The notes: a model not told the origin generated them from the letters alone. DNA of 64,000 bases from Bradyrhizobium symbiodeficiens (GCF_002266465.3 NZ_CP029427.2:6822501-6886500), one strand, 5' to 3'. Numbered from the stretch's first letter, positions 52,882 through 63,477 are shown. Program-made: numbers and translations.

Positions 52882-53682
52882 TCAACTCGCCTCCGCGAGC
52901 CCCACCGTCTCGGTGCTGCGGTAGATCGCAAGGTCGCGCGAGCCGACGAAGATCGCGCGGGGCTTCAATCCGTAGAAGCGGCGGATCGAATGGCTGAAAT
53001 GCGTGGAATCGGGATAGCCGATGTCCTGCGCGAGATGGGCTAGGTTGAGATCCTGATTGGCGAAGTGCAGCAGATGCCGCGCGCGCTTCCAGGCGCGGAA
53101 GGAGCGGAACGAGATGCCGGTCTCTTCCTTGAACAGATGCAGGAAGCGCGAGGCGGAGAGGCCCGCTTCGGCTGCGCAGGTGTCCGCCGTCACCGGCTCG
53201 CCGGAGAAGCGCCCGATGCGCGCAACCGCGCGCATCACGCGAGGATCGAGCACGCGGCGCGGCAATGCCTCGCCAAAGCACATCTCGTCGAACTCGGCGG
53301 TGGTGATGTCGCCGTAGCGACGTTGGCGCAGCAGCGCGTAGGCGGCCAGGATCTTGCGGGAATAGGCGGCCTTGTCGGGCCCTCGCAGCCGCTCGGCCAA
53401 GGCCTCGATCACGCCATCCGGCATGCTCTCCGGCTCCAGCGTCACGCTGATGACGGTGCGATAGTCGCTGGCGATGGTGTGGCGCTGGTTCGGCAGGGTC
53501 ACGATCAATTCGTCCGAACTCTGGACGTCGTCGATCGTCAGATGCAGGCTGCCTTTCACCGCAACGTAGATGTGACAGCAGCCGGGGGTCCGCTTGCGAG
53601 GGCGACCGAGCAGACCGGCATAGAATACCCGCTCCGGCGTGATCAGCATCAGATGGTCGGATTCGCGACCTTTATCTTCCAT
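52882..53682 (-). CDS. AraC-family transcriptional regulator
   Basis: The product has 266 residues. An N-terminal cupin-like part (about 15-100) includes YVAVKGSLHLTIDD and LPNQRHTIAS. The C-terminal double helix-turn-helix (about 160-262) reads AEAGLSASRFLHLFKEETG and DIGYPDSTHFSHSIRRFYG. It should bind an effector and control nearby catabolic genes, most likely those around it. GAGGAGG lies before the ATG at 53682. A perfect 12-base palindrome (53761-53772) is upstream. The effector is unknown. Confidence 0.9.
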   Translation of the reverse strand: MEDKGRESDHLMLITPERVFYAGLLGRPRKRTPGCCHIYVAVKGSLHLTIDDVQSSDELIVTLPNQRHTIASDYRTVISVTLEPESMPDGVIEALAERLRGPDKAAYSRKILAAYALLRQRRYGDITTAEFDEMCFGEALPRRVLDPRVMRAVARIGRFSGEPVTADTCAAEAGLSASRFLHLFKEETGISFRSFRAWKRARHLLHFANQDLNLAHLAQDIGYPDSTHFSHSIRRFYGLKPRAIFVGSRDLAIYRSTETVGLAEAS

Positions 53683-53760
53683 TGGGATCCTCCTCGCGCG
53701 GCTCTATGGCCGCTGCGGACGGAGGTCACCTTAGCGGAAATTTGGGCGCTGTCACGGCGC

Positions 53761-53772
53761 GATAGCGCTATC
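53761..53772. promoter_or_regulatory. 12-base perfect palindrome GATAGCGCTATC upstream of the AraC gene
   Basis: The palindrome lies 79 bases upstream of the AraC start codon and 87 bases past the GST stop. It could be an operator; its short length means chance occurrence is possible. Confidence 0.3.
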
Positions 53773-53858
53773 ATGGAGCGCAAAACAATATCAGTTCAGG
53801 ACGGCGACGAGGCCGCCCCGAACCGTCATCAGACAGCAATCCCCGCCTGCGCGAAGGC

Positions 53859-54514
53859 TTAAGCCCTCGCGCGCGGTGCAACATTCTGCTCGGCGCCGGC
53901 CTTTTGCTCCGCAGCAACCGCGCGCTTGTAGCCGTCGCGCTGCTGCAGGCGCGCCCAATAGGCCGCGACATTTGGCCCGAAATCCTTGGCGAGCCCGATA
54001 TTGTCGGCCAGCCGAAGCGCGTAACCGATGACGATGTCGGCGGCGGTGAAGCGGCCGGCGCACAATGTTTCAGCATTGGCCGTCGCTGCCTCGACAGCGC
54101 GCAACCGGCCCAGAAACCATTTTGCATAGTCGCCGGCGACCTGCGGGTTGCGGCGCTCTTCCGGCTCGAGCTGGGTGTAGCGGAGCACCAGCGTCTGCGG
54201 GAAGGTTAACGTGGCGTCGCTGAAATACATCCAGTTCAAGAAGGCGGCATAGGCGGGATCTTCGGGGCCGACCATCAGCGGCGTCCGGCCGTGCTTGATG
54301 CCGAGATAGTGGCAGATGCCGGAGGACTCCGTCATCTTGCTCTCGCCGTCGACCATGAAGGGAATCGTGCCGAGCGGATTGAGTGCGAGGTATTCCTTGG
54401 CGAAGACCCGCGGCGGGAACGGCAGCATCTTCAGTTCGTAGGGCAGCCCCATCTCCTCCAGCATCCAGAGCGGACGGAACGAGCGCGCGGCGTCGCAGTG
54501 ATAGAGCGTGATCA

Positions 54515-54515
<1 letters not shown>
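53859..54515 (-). CDS. Glutathione S-transferase
   Basis: The product has 218 residues. The thioredoxin-like N-domain (ITLYHCDAARSFRPLWMLEE, NPLGTIPFMVDGESKMTESS) is followed by a helical C-domain (CAGRFTAADIVIGYALRL, the N-capping box). It adds glutathione to an electrophile in the cytoplasm. The start codon overlaps the stop of the dehydrogenase gene by one base (TGATG), so the two are translated together and probably serve one pathway. The substrate is unknown. Confidence 0.92.
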
Positions 54516-55678
<1,163 letters not shown>

Positions 55679-55712
55679 TTGTCGACTCAGCTCTCGATAT
55701 CTCTGATGTGCT

Positions 55713-55838
55713 CGTCATGGCCGGGCTTGTCCCGGCCATCCACGCCTTCGTCACGCGGTAGCAAGAACGTGGATGCCCGGGACTTCGCCGCGCCGAAGCG
55801 GCTTCGGCCGCGCAGGCGGGACAAGCCCGGGCGTGACG
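55713..55838. repeat. Dispersed palindromic repeat, family B, copy 2 with 34-bp nested insertion
   Basis: A family B palindrome (CGTCATGGCCGGGC ... AAGCCCGGGCGTGACG) in which 34 bases at 55784-55817 interrupt the right arm. The extra piece is itself palindromic (GCCGAAG-CGG-CTTCGGC) and is flanked on both sides by GGGAC (55779-55783 and 55818-55822). Copy 1 at 6867-6950 lacks it. Confidence 0.85.
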
Positions 55839-55848
55839 GAGGAGACAT

Positions 55849-56985
55849 TCACAACCCCATCTGCCTACTTGCCAGATCCTTCATGATCTCCTCGGTGCCG
55901 CCGCCTATGGCGTTGACCTTGACCTCGCGGTAGATGCGCTCGGCCTTGATACCGCGCATGAAACCGGCGCCGCCGAAAATCTGCACGGCCTCCGAGGCGC
56001 AGAAGGCCATGGTCTGCGTCGCCTGGTTCTTCATCATGCAGATTTCCGCAACCGGGCTCTCGCCCTGCTCGAGCCGCCACGCCAGCATTTCCAGCATCGC
56101 CTGACTTGCAGCCACCTTCTGCGCCATATCCACGATCTTGTGGCGGATGACCTGGTGCTGTGCCAGCGGCTTGCCGAACGTCTTGCGTTCCTTCGCATAG
56201 GCGATCGCCTCGTCGAGGCAGACCCGCGCGAAGGCGGTGCAGCCTGCCGCCATGCCCATGCGCTCGCTGTTGAAGTTCTGCATGATGATCTTGAATCCCT
56301 GGCCTTCCTCGCCGATCAGATTTTCGGCCGGCACGCGGCATGCGTCGAAATGCAGCGTCGCGGTATCGGAGGCCCACCACCCCATCTTCTTCAGTTTCGT
56401 CCTGGACAGGCCGGGCGTGTCGCCCTCGATCAGGAGGAGGCTGACGCCGCCGGCACCTTCGCCGCCCGTGCGCACCGCAACGGTCAGATAATCGGCCCGC
56501 ATCCCTGACGTGATGAAGGTCTTCTCGCCACTCACGACGTAGTGATCGCCGTCGCGCCGCGCTTTTGTGGCGAGGTTCGCAACATCGGAGCCGCCGCCGG
56601 GCTCGGTGATCGCGAGGGCGGAGATCTTGTCGCCCGACAGCACCTGCGGCAGCACGCGCGCCCTCACCTCGGGTCGCGCAGCCCGCGCGATCGGCGGCGA
56701 GCCGATGGTGTGGCTCATCAGGCTGGCGCTGACGCCTCCGGCGCCCGCCCGCGCCAGTTCCTGGCTGGCCACGATCTTCATGAACTGGTCCGCGGCGATC
56801 CCGCCATATTCCTCGGGGAATCCCAACCCCAACAGGCCGATCTCGGCCGCCTTGCGGTACAGCGCGCGCGGGAATTCGCCGGCCTCGTCCCATTCATGGG
56901 CAAGCGGGGTGATCTCTTTCTCGACGAAGCGGCGCATCATGTCGCGGAAGGCGTCGTGCTCGGCGGTATAGAACGGGCTCTTCAT
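55849..56985 (-). CDS. Acyl-CoA dehydrogenase
   Basis: The product has 378 residues. Motifs ALAITEPGGGSDVANLATK, GEKTFITSGMRADYLTVAVR and, near the C-terminus, FGGAGFMRGIKAERIYRE and IGGGTEEIMKDL are the normal active-type acyl-CoA dehydrogenase set. It stands first in the minus-strand series of acyl-CoA dehydrogenase, acyl-CoA dehydrogenase, GST. It is divergent from the CoA ligase gene, with a 265-base gap between them. The substrate is unknown. Confidence 0.92.
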   Translation of the reverse strand: MKSPFYTAEHDAFRDMMRRFVEKEITPLAHEWDEAGEFPRALYRKAAEIGLLGLGFPEEYGGIAADQFMKIVASQELARAGAGGVSASLMSHTIGSPPIARAARPEVRARVLPQVLSGDKISALAITEPGGGSDVANLATKARRDGDHYVVSGEKTFITSGMRADYLTVAVRTGGEGAGGVSLLLIEGDTPGLSRTKLKKMGWWASDTATLHFDACRVPAENLIGEEGQGFKIIMQNFNSERMGMAAGCTAFARVCLDEAIAYAKERKTFGKPLAQHQVIRHKIVDMAQKVAASQAMLEMLAWRLEQGESPVAEICMMKNQATQTMAFCASEAVQIFGGAGFMRGIKAERIYREVKVNAIGGGTEEIMKDLASRQMGL

Positions 56986-57221
56986 CGCAGTCTCGCCTCG
57001 CGGACGGATTCGTCTCGCTCACCATGGCCGGAACATCGGCGGCTCACTTGCGCAGAGTGGCTGACCGGCGAACCACTTCGGCGCAGGCTCTGGCCTAGCA
57101 ACTCAACGCAAGACGATTTTGACCCCTCGCGCGCCAACTCCAAATCAAAAAAGACGTCGATGCACCAACTCCGGCTGGCCCCGAGGCCACGCCGGGCATG
57201 GTGCACGACAATTGGGATGCA

Positions 57222-57237
57222 GGCGGCACCAGCCGCC
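57222..57237 (+). promoter_or_regulatory. Hairpin just before the CoA ligase ribosome-binding site
   Basis: GGCGGC and GCCGCC pair around ACCA, directly before the AGGGAGGA Shine-Dalgarno and TTG start of the ligase. It could affect translation initiation; no longer leader structure is seen. Confidence 0.35.
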
Positions 57238-57250
57238 GAGGGAGGAATTC

Positions 57251-58801
57251 TTGGCCGTTCGTTACTACGACTGGATCGTTCATCATGGCCGCCGCACGCC
57301 TGACAAGGTCGCGGTGATCGACCTCGCGAGCGAGCGCCGTTTCACTTATGCGCAGCTTGACGCCCGCGTCTCGCGCCTCGCCTCGTTCCTGCGCCACACG
57401 CTGAACGTCTCACGCGGCGACCGCGTCGCGGTGCTGGCGCTGAATACGACCGACACGCTGGAGGTTCAATTCGCCTGCGGGCGCCTCGGTGCGATCTTCG
57501 TACCGCTGAACACCCGCCTCACCGTCCCCGAGCTTCAGTTCATCACCGCCGACTGCGCGCCGAAGGTGATGATCCACGACACCGATCTCGCCGAGACCGC
57601 CCTTGCTGTTGCAAAGCGGTGCGGCATCGCAACCAGCCTGCTGCTCGGCCCCGACGGGTCCTATGAGGCCGGTATCGCGGCCGCAAGGCCGCTTGAGACG
57701 ATCGAGCAGGTCACACTCGATGACGTCTCGACCATCATGTACACGTCCGGCACGACGGGACATCCGAAGGGCGCGACCATCACCCATGGCATGACCTTCT
57801 GGAATTGCGTCAATCTCGGCGGCCCCGCCTGCATCGGGCCGGCCTCGGTGCTGCTCACCGTGCTGCCGCTGTTCCACACCGGCGGGCTCAATTGCTACAC
57901 CAATCCGGTGCTGCACGCCGGCGGCACCGTGATGATCATGCGCGCGTTCGATCCCGGCGCCGCGCTCGGCCTGATCAACGATCCCGCACAGGGCATCAAC
58001 GTGTTCTTCGGCGTGCCCGCGATCTACCAGTTCATGGCGCAACACCCCGCCTTCGCGACGACCGATCTCGGCCGGCTGATCGTCGGCGGTGTCGGTGGTG
58101 CGCCGATGCCGGTGCCACTCTTGAAAGTCTGGGAGGCGCGAGGCGTCGCGCTCCAGCAGGGTTACGGCATGACCGAGACCTCGCCGGCGGTTCTGGTGCT
58201 CGACCGCGAGGATGCGGCGCGGAAGGCCGGCTCCGCCGGCAAACCGGTGCTGCACACCGAGGTGCGGATCGTGCGGCCCGACGGCACCGATGCCGATGTC
58301 GGCGAACTTGGCGAGCTCTGGGTCAAGGGACCCAACATCACGCCGGGCTACTGGAACAGACCCGAGGCGAACAAATCCTCCTTCACCGACGGCTGGCTGC
58401 ACACCGGTGATGCGACGCGCGTCGACGAAGAGGGCTTCTACTACATCGTCGACCGCTGGAAGGACATGTACATATCCGGCGGCGAGAATGTCTATCCGGC
58501 CGAGGTCGAGAACGTCCTGCACCAGCTCAACGCGATCGCGGAAGCCGCAGTCATCGGCCTTCCCGATCCGCAATGGGGTGAAGTGGGCCTTGCCATTGTC
58601 GCGGTCAAGCCGGGACAAAAGCTGACCGAGGCCGATGTCATCGCGCATTGTGCGGCCAATCTGGCGCGTTTCAAATGCCCACGCCAGATCCGCTTCGTCG
58701 AAGCGCTGCCGCGCAACGCCACGGGCAAGATCCACAAGCCGACCTTGCGCAAGGACTTCTCAGTCACTTCCGAAGTCGACAAGAAAGTCGCCAACGCCTG
58801 A
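57251..58801 (+). CDS. AMP-forming acyl-CoA synthetase
   Basis: The product has 516 residues of the ANL superfamily. Motifs are IMYTSGTTGHPKGATITH (ATP loop), YGMTETSP (A5), HTGDATRVDEEGFYYIVDR (A7) and LPRNATGKIHKP (catalytic lysine). The start is TTG at 57251 with AGGGAGGA upstream; a longer in-frame reading from 57119 is rich in Arg and Pro and not credible. A T-run terminator at 58808-58835 follows the stop. It probably primes the acid degraded by the acyl-CoA dehydrogenases encoded divergently. The acid is unknown. Confidence 0.93.
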   Translation: MAVRYYDWIVHHGRRTPDKVAVIDLASERRFTYAQLDARVSRLASFLRHTLNVSRGDRVAVLALNTTDTLEVQFACGRLGAIFVPLNTRLTVPELQFITADCAPKVMIHDTDLAETALAVAKRCGIATSLLLGPDGSYEAGIAAARPLETIEQVTLDDVSTIMYTSGTTGHPKGATITHGMTFWNCVNLGGPACIGPASVLLTVLPLFHTGGLNCYTNPVLHAGGTVMIMRAFDPGAALGLINDPAQGINVFFGVPAIYQFMAQHPAFATTDLGRLIVGGVGGAPMPVPLLKVWEARGVALQQGYGMTETSPAVLVLDREDAARKAGSAGKPVLHTEVRIVRPDGTDADVGELGELWVKGPNITPGYWNRPEANKSSFTDGWLHTGDATRVDEEGFYYIVDRWKDMYISGGENVYPAEVENVLHQLNAIAEAAVIGLPDPQWGEVGLAIVAVKPGQKLTEADVIAHCAANLARFKCPRQIRFVEALPRNATGKIHKPTLRKDFSVTSEVDKKVANA

Positions 58802-58807
58802 CCCCAA

Positions 58808-58835
58808 GCGCCCCTCGCGGGCGCATTTTCTTTTT
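58808..58835 (+). terminator. Intrinsic terminator after the CoA synthetase gene
   Basis: GCGCCC and GGGCGC pair around CTCGC, followed by ATTTTCTTTTT, right after the TGA stop. A canonical, if short, rho-independent terminator; partial read-through into the binding-protein gene is possible. Confidence 0.7.
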
Positions 58836-58877
58836 GACGTGCCTGCTCCATCCAACAAGAAACCCCAAGGAATTTCG

Positions 58878-60101
58878 ATGAAGAACAAGAAACTCGTCCT
58901 GCTCGCCGCGGCAACTGCCCTGACATTGCTCTCCAACCAGGGCGCTTTCGCGCAGAAGAAATACGACACCGGCGCCAGCGATACCGAGATCAAGATCGGC
59001 AATGTCGAGGCCTATTCCGGCCCCGCTTCGGCCTACGGCATCATCGGCAAGACCGAGGAAGCCTATTTCAAGATGATCAACGACCAGGGCGGCATCAACG
59101 GCCGCAAGATCAACTGGATCTCCTATGACGACGGCTATTCGCCACCCAAGACCGTGGAGCAGGTCCGCAAGCTGATCGAGAGCGACGAGGTATTTTTGAT
59201 CTTCAACGCGCTGGGCACGCCGACCCAGACAGCCGTGCAGAAATATCACAATGCCAAGAAGGTACCGCAGCTGTTCCTCGCCACCGGCGCCAGCAAGTGG
59301 AACGACCCGAAGAACTTTCCCTGGACTATGGGCTTTCAGCCCAGCTACCGGGTCGAGGCCCAGATCTTCGCCAAGTACATCCTGAAGGAAAAGCCGGACG
59401 GCAAGGTCGCGATTTTCTATGCCAATGACGATTTCGGCAAGGACTACCTCGCAGGTATCAAGGAGGTGTTCGGCGACAAGGCGTCCAAGATGATCGTTGC
59501 CGAAGAGAGCTACGAAACGTCGGAGCCTTCGATCGACGCCCATATCGTCAAGCTCAAGGGCACCGGCGCTGACGTTTTCGTCAACATCGCAACCCCGAAA
59601 TTCGCGGCACAGGCGATCAAGAAGATCGCCGAGCTCGAGTGGAAGCCGATGCACCTGATGACCGACGTCTCGGTCTCGATCGGCGCGGTGATGAAGCCGG
59701 CCGGCCTGGAAGCGTCCGAGGGCGTGCTCTCGGCGGGCTACCTCAAGGACCCCTCGGATCCCCAGTGGAAAGACGATGAGGGCATGAAGAAGTTCATGGC
59801 GTTCATCGACAAATACATGCCCGGCGCCAACATCTCGGACGCCAACCTGGCCTATGGCTACGCCGCGTCGCAGACCATGGTGCAGGTGCTGAAGCAAGCA
59901 GGTGACAATCTCACCCGCGAGAACGTGATGAAGCAGGCCGCCAGCCTCAAGGACTTCGCGCCTGACACGCTGATCCCCGGCATCAAGATCAACACATCCG
60001 CGACCGACTTCGCCCCGATCGAGCAGCTCAAGATGTGGCGCTTCAAGAAGGGGCAATGGGAGCTGTTCGGCGATATCATCAGCGCCGAAACTGGCGGCTA
60101 A
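58878..60101 (+). CDS. ABC transporter substrate-binding protein (branched-chain amino acid type)
   Basis: The product has 407 residues, with a signal peptide ending GAFAQKK. The type-1 binding fold reads IKIGNVEAYSGPASAYG, FKMINDQGGINGRKINWISY and FFNALGTPTQ-like blocks seen here as LIFNALGTPTQTAVQ. It captures a small acid or amino acid in the periplasm. AAGGA lies 8 bases before the ATG. No permease or ATPase is adjacent; being next to a CoA synthetase suggests that the ligand feeds CoA-dependent catabolism. A strong terminator follows. Confidence 0.92.
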   Translation: MKNKKLVLLAAATALTLLSNQGAFAQKKYDTGASDTEIKIGNVEAYSGPASAYGIIGKTEEAYFKMINDQGGINGRKINWISYDDGYSPPKTVEQVRKLIESDEVFLIFNALGTPTQTAVQKYHNAKKVPQLFLATGASKWNDPKNFPWTMGFQPSYRVEAQIFAKYILKEKPDGKVAIFYANDDFGKDYLAGIKEVFGDKASKMIVAEESYETSEPSIDAHIVKLKGTGADVFVNIATPKFAAQAIKKIAELEWKPMHLMTDVSVSIGAVMKPAGLEASEGVLSAGYLKDPSDPQWKDDEGMKKFMAFIDKYMPGANISDANLAYGYAASQTMVQVLKQAGDNLTRENVMKQAASLKDFAPDTLIPGIKINTSATDFAPIEQLKMWRFKKGQWELFGDIISAETGG

Positions 60102-60130
60102 GGTCGCGGCCGGCGAACCGATCTCGACGA

Positions 60131-60160
60131 AATAGCGGCCGAAGGGCCGCTATTTTTTTT
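60131..60160 (+). terminator. Strong intrinsic terminator after the binding-protein gene
   Basis: AATAGCGGCC and GGCCGCTATT form a 10-bp stem around GAAG, running into an eight-base T-run (60153-60160). It separates the binding-protein gene from the convergent regulator gene. Confidence 0.92.
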
Positions 60161-60177
60161 GCACCCGCAAATGCGAG

Positions 60178-60948
60178 CTATCCCGATACGAAGAACGCGA
60201 AAGACTCCTCCACTGTGCGGCGCAGGTGCTTTCGATATAATTCGTAGCTTGCATCATCGGAGCCGATTCGTCCCAGCGACGGCTTCGAGATGTTCTTCAG
60301 CGGCACGTAGGCGATCGGCGCCGCGATCGGCGTCAACTGCGAGCCAGGGCCGGCGCGGAGCGTCGAGATGATTCCGTACATCTCGCCGGCGACCGTCGGC
60401 CGCGACACCGTGATCACGCGATGCTGGCCGTGCTTGATGATGACGAGGTAGATGAAGCCTGACTGATGCGGGACGGCAACCTCGCCGGTATGCTCGTAGG
60501 CGGCATCGGTCCGATCGCCCTCCCGAAAGACCAGCGAAGAGACCTTCGGCTCCCAGACGATCTCGGTGCGGTACGCAAAGATTGCGTCCTTGTCGCCGAA
60601 GGACGGCCGCAAGGTGATGTAGACGTCCTCGAGCCAGGTCACGGCGCGATGCGCATAGGAGCCGAGGCTGTCAGGGGCGACATCGTTGGCGGCCTGAGGC
60701 GCCGCCACGACCGGGTTGTTGCGCAAGGAGACGCCCAGCGCCTGCTCCAGCCGGACCGTCGTCGCCAGCGTGAACGGTCGCCGGCCGCCGAGCACCTTCT
60801 CCAGCGTCGACAGGCTCAGCTTGGCCTGCTCGGCCAGCGTCTGCCGGGAGATTCGGCGCCTGGCGAGCTCCTCGCGAATGGTCTCGGCGATCTCGCGGCT
60901 CTGCTCGTCCGAAAGCTGCTTGTCGGTGATCTTGTCCTGCATCTGCAT
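60178..60948 (-). CDS. Helix-turn-helix (XRE-type) regulator with a C-terminal sensor-like region
   Basis: The product has 256 residues. A helix-turn-helix lies near the N-terminus (about 24-80: ISRQTLAEQAKLSLSTLEKV, then LGGRRPFTLATTVRLEQAL). The remaining 165 residues, with WLEDVYITLRPSFGDKDAIF and HGQHRVITVSRPTVAGEMYG, form an alpha/beta region I do not recognise, presumably for sensing or dimerisation. No signal peptide. It is divergent from the sortase-target gene with a 186-base gap, so control of that gene, or of itself, is a fair guess. Two ATGs start the frame (60948 and 60942). Confidence 0.8.
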   Translation of the reverse strand: MQMQDKITDKQLSDEQSREIAETIREELARRRISRQTLAEQAKLSLSTLEKVLGGRRPFTLATTVRLEQALGVSLRNNPVVAAPQAANDVAPDSLGSYAHRAVTWLEDVYITLRPSFGDKDAIFAYRTEIVWEPKVSSLVFREGDRTDAAYEHTGEVAVPHQSGFIYLVIIKHGQHRVITVSRPTVAGEMYGIISTLRAGPGSQLTPIAAPIAYVPLKNISKPSLGRIGSDDASYELYRKHLRRTVEESFAFFVSG

Positions 60949-61134
60949 CGCTAGCCCTGCTCCAGCACGGCCACTCTAGCAGGGCGGACAAACCAGCACA
61001 AAACCGCACATGAGCGCCCCGCGGCGGCTTGCCCGGGCCGGCCGCGGCGGAACATGACCGATCATTCTGCTCGCGAAATCGACCCCTCCCGGCGAAAGCT
61101 CAAAGCCAGCAAACGTCCCTCCGGGAGCAGACCA

Positions 61135-63396
61135 ATGGACAGCTACGATACGGCCGACAACGAAGAGCACCCCATGTTGAAGGCGCTGATCAAGCTCGGG
61201 TTGTTTCTTCTCGCGCAAGGCGTCGCGGTGATGCTGATGGCCTTCGTGGCCCTGCTGGTCAGTTTCGGGACCAGCTGGTCCGCAACGATCGAGCAGGCGA
61301 GCCTGCTTCAGCCCGGCGACGCCAAGTCCGGCTCCCTGCTCCTGAAGGAGGATGGCGCCACCACCGAAGCGATCCGCCTCGGCACCGACATCGACATCAC
61401 GGTCTCCGGCCCGACGCTGCGCGCGCGCGTCACCCAAATCTTCCGCAACCCGACCAAGGACTGGGTCGAGGCAACCTATGTCTATCCGCTCGCGACCGAC
61501 GGCGCCGTCGATACGCTGAAGATGGTGGTCGGCGGTCGCGTCATCGTCGGTGATATCAAGGAACGGCAGCAGGCCCGCGTGATCTACGAAGAGGCACGCC
61601 GCGCCGGCCAGAAGGCGGCACTCACCGAGCAGGAACGGCCGAACATCTTCACCAATTCGGTCGCCAATATCGGCCCTGGCGAGACCGTGCTGGTGCAGAT
61701 CGAATATCAGGAGTCGGTGCATCAATCCGGCAACGAATATTCACTGCGCCTGCCGCTGGTGGTCGGACCGCGCTACAATCCGGCGCCGATCGTCCAGAGC
61801 GTCGACTTCCGCAAGGACGGATCGGGCTGGGGCGCGGCGACCTCGGACCCCGTGCCGGACCGTGACCGCATCTCGCCGACTGTGCTGGATCCCGCCAGGA
61901 ATGCACCGGTCAATCCGACCAGCATCACGGTGCGCCTGAAGGCCGGCTTCGCGCTCGGCGAGGTCAGGAGTCATCACCATAACGTCAAGATCGAGAGCCC
62001 GGACAACATGGCGCGTGTCGTCACGCTCGCCGATGGCGCCGTTCCGGCGGACCGCGACTTCGAGCTGACCTGGAAGCCCGCCGCCGAGAAGGCGCCGTCG
62101 GTCGGCCTGTTCCGCGAACATGTCGGCGATGCCGACTATCTGCTGGCCTTCGTCACTCCGCCCAGCGCCGAGCAGACGGCGCAAAAGCCGCTACCGCGTG
62201 AGGTCGTGTTCGTGATCGACAATTCGGGGTCGATGGGCGGCACCTCGATCGTCCAGGCCAAGGCGAGCCTCGCTTACGCCTTGTCCCGGCTCCAGCCGAC
62301 CGACCGCTTCAACGTCATCCGTTTCGACGATACCATGGACCTGCTGTTTCCCACCTCCGTCCCGGCAGACGCCGCCCATGTCGGCGAGGCAACCTCGTTC
62401 GTGAGCGCGTTGCAGGCGCGCGGCGGCACCGAGATGGTGCCGGCGATGCGCGCCGCGCTGGCCGACAAGCTCGGCGACACCGGCATGGTTCGCCAGGTCG
62501 TCTTCCTGACCGACGGCGCAATCGGCAACGAGCAGCAATTGTTCGAAGCCATCACGGCGATGCGCGGCCGCTCGCGCGTCTTCATGGTCGGCATCGGGTC
62601 GACGCCAAACACCTATCTGATGACACGCGCCGCCGAGCTCGGCCGGGGCGCCTTCACCCATATCGGATCCGTCGAGCAGGTGGAGGAGCGCATGCGCGGC
62701 TTGTTCGCCAAGCTCGAAAATCCGGCCGTGACCGGGCTCACCGCGAAATTCTCCGAGGCCAGGGCCGACGTCACCCCGGCGATCATCCCCGACGTCTATC
62801 GCGACGAGCCGCTGGTGCTGGCGGCAAGGCTCGACAAGCTCGCAGGCTCGCTCGAGATCAAGGGGCGCGTCGGTGATCGTCCATGGTCGGTGACGCTGCC
62901 GCTGCAAGATGCCGCCGAAGGCAACGGCCTGTCGAAACTCTGGGCCAAGCGCAAGATCGGTGACGCCGAAGTGGCGCGCGCGATGCGGGAGCTCGCGCCC
63001 GAGGAGGCCGACAAGGCGATCCTGGCGCTGGCGCTCGACCATCAGATCGTCACGCGCCTGACCAGCCTTGTCGCCGTCGACAAGACGCCGAGCCGGCCCG
63101 AAGGCGCGCCGCTCAAGCTCAGCGAATTGCCGATCAACCTGCCGGCCGGCTGGGACTTCGAGAAGGTGTTCGGCGAACGGCCGCAGATCCCGGCGCAGTT
63201 GCGCGAACGGCATGCCGATGCGCGTACCGCACCGGCGGCGCGGCGTCCGGCACCCGCAGCGCCTGATGCGATCCGTCTGCCCAAGACGGCAACCTCAGCC
63301 GAGCTGAAGATGATCGCAGGCCTGATCCTGATCGTGCTCGCCTTAACCCTGTTCGTGTTCAACCGGCGTCGGCTCTTGCTCATCGACGCCGCTTGA
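61135..63396 (+). CDS. VIT/VWA-domain protein with LPKTA sorting signal (proteobacterial sortase target)
   Basis: The product has about 753 residues. A membrane segment or signal anchor is near the start (LGLFLLAQGVAVMLMAFVAL). A VIT domain follows (about 65-185), with RVTQIFRNPTKDWVEATYVYPL, cut here. Next is a VWA domain (about 355-530) with a full MIDAS DNSGS (D362, S364, S366), GGTEM and FLTDGA. The C-terminus has LPKTA (715-719), then a hydrophobic helix and FNRRR, the layout of a sortase signal. This matches the marine-type proteobacterial sortase target family, and a class GN sortase gene follows. The start at 61135 has GGGAG 7 bases upstream; an ATG at 61054 adds 27 polar residues. 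The function of the target is unknown. Confidence 0.9.
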   Translation: MDSYDTADNEEHPMLKALIKLGLFLLAQGVAVMLMAFVALLVSFGTSWSATIEQASLLQPGDAKSGSLLLKEDGATTEAIRLGTDIDITVSGPTLRARVTQIFRNPTKDWVEATYVYPLATDGAVDTLKMVVGGRVIVGDIKERQQARVIYEEARRAGQKAALTEQERPNIFTNSVANIGPGETVLVQIEYQESVHQSGNEYSLRLPLVVGPRYNPAPIVQSVDFRKDGSGWGAATSDPVPDRDRISPTVLDPARNAPVNPTSITVRLKAGFALGEVRSHHHNVKIESPDNMARVVTLADGAVPADRDFELTWKPAAEKAPSVGLFREHVGDADYLLAFVTPPSAEQTAQKPLPREVVFVIDNSGSMGGTSIVQAKASLAYALSRLQPTDRFNVIRFDDTMDLLFPTSVPADAAHVGEATSFVSALQARGGTEMVPAMRAALADKLGDTGMVRQVVFLTDGAIGNEQQLFEAITAMRGRSRVFMVGIGSTPNTYLMTRAAELGRGAFTHIGSVEQVEERMRGLFAKLENPAVTGLTAKFSEARADVTPAIIPDVYRDEPLVLAARLDKLAGSLEIKGRVGDRPWSVTLPLQDAAEGNGLSKLWAKRKIGDAEVARAMRELAPEEADKAILALALDHQIVTRLTSLVAVDKTPSRPEGAPLKLSELPINLPAGWDFEKVFGERPQIPAQLRERHADARTAPAARRPAPAAPDAIRLPKTATSAELKMIAGLILIVLALTLFVFNRRRLLLIDAA

Positions 63397-63425
63397 GAGA
63401 GGAGCCTCCCCGAACTCCTCTGTTA

Positions 63426-63474
63426 GCGCGCGCGGCTGCCCGTCCCATACCAACGGCCGCGCGCGCCTTTTTCG
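63426..63474 (+). terminator. Intrinsic terminator between sortase target and sortase
   Basis: GCGCGCGCGGC (63426-63436) pairs perfectly with GCCGCGCGCGC (63456-63466) around a 19-base loop, followed by CTTTTTCG. Placed between the target gene and the sortase gene, it could limit sortase transcript relative to target. Confidence 0.7.
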
Positions 63475-63477
63475 TAC

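Noticed and set aside
61054-61134. 27-residue N-terminal extension of the sortase target
   Set aside because: Only a weak purine stretch precedes 61054, while GGGAG is well spaced before 61135; the extension is polar and would lie before the membrane helix.
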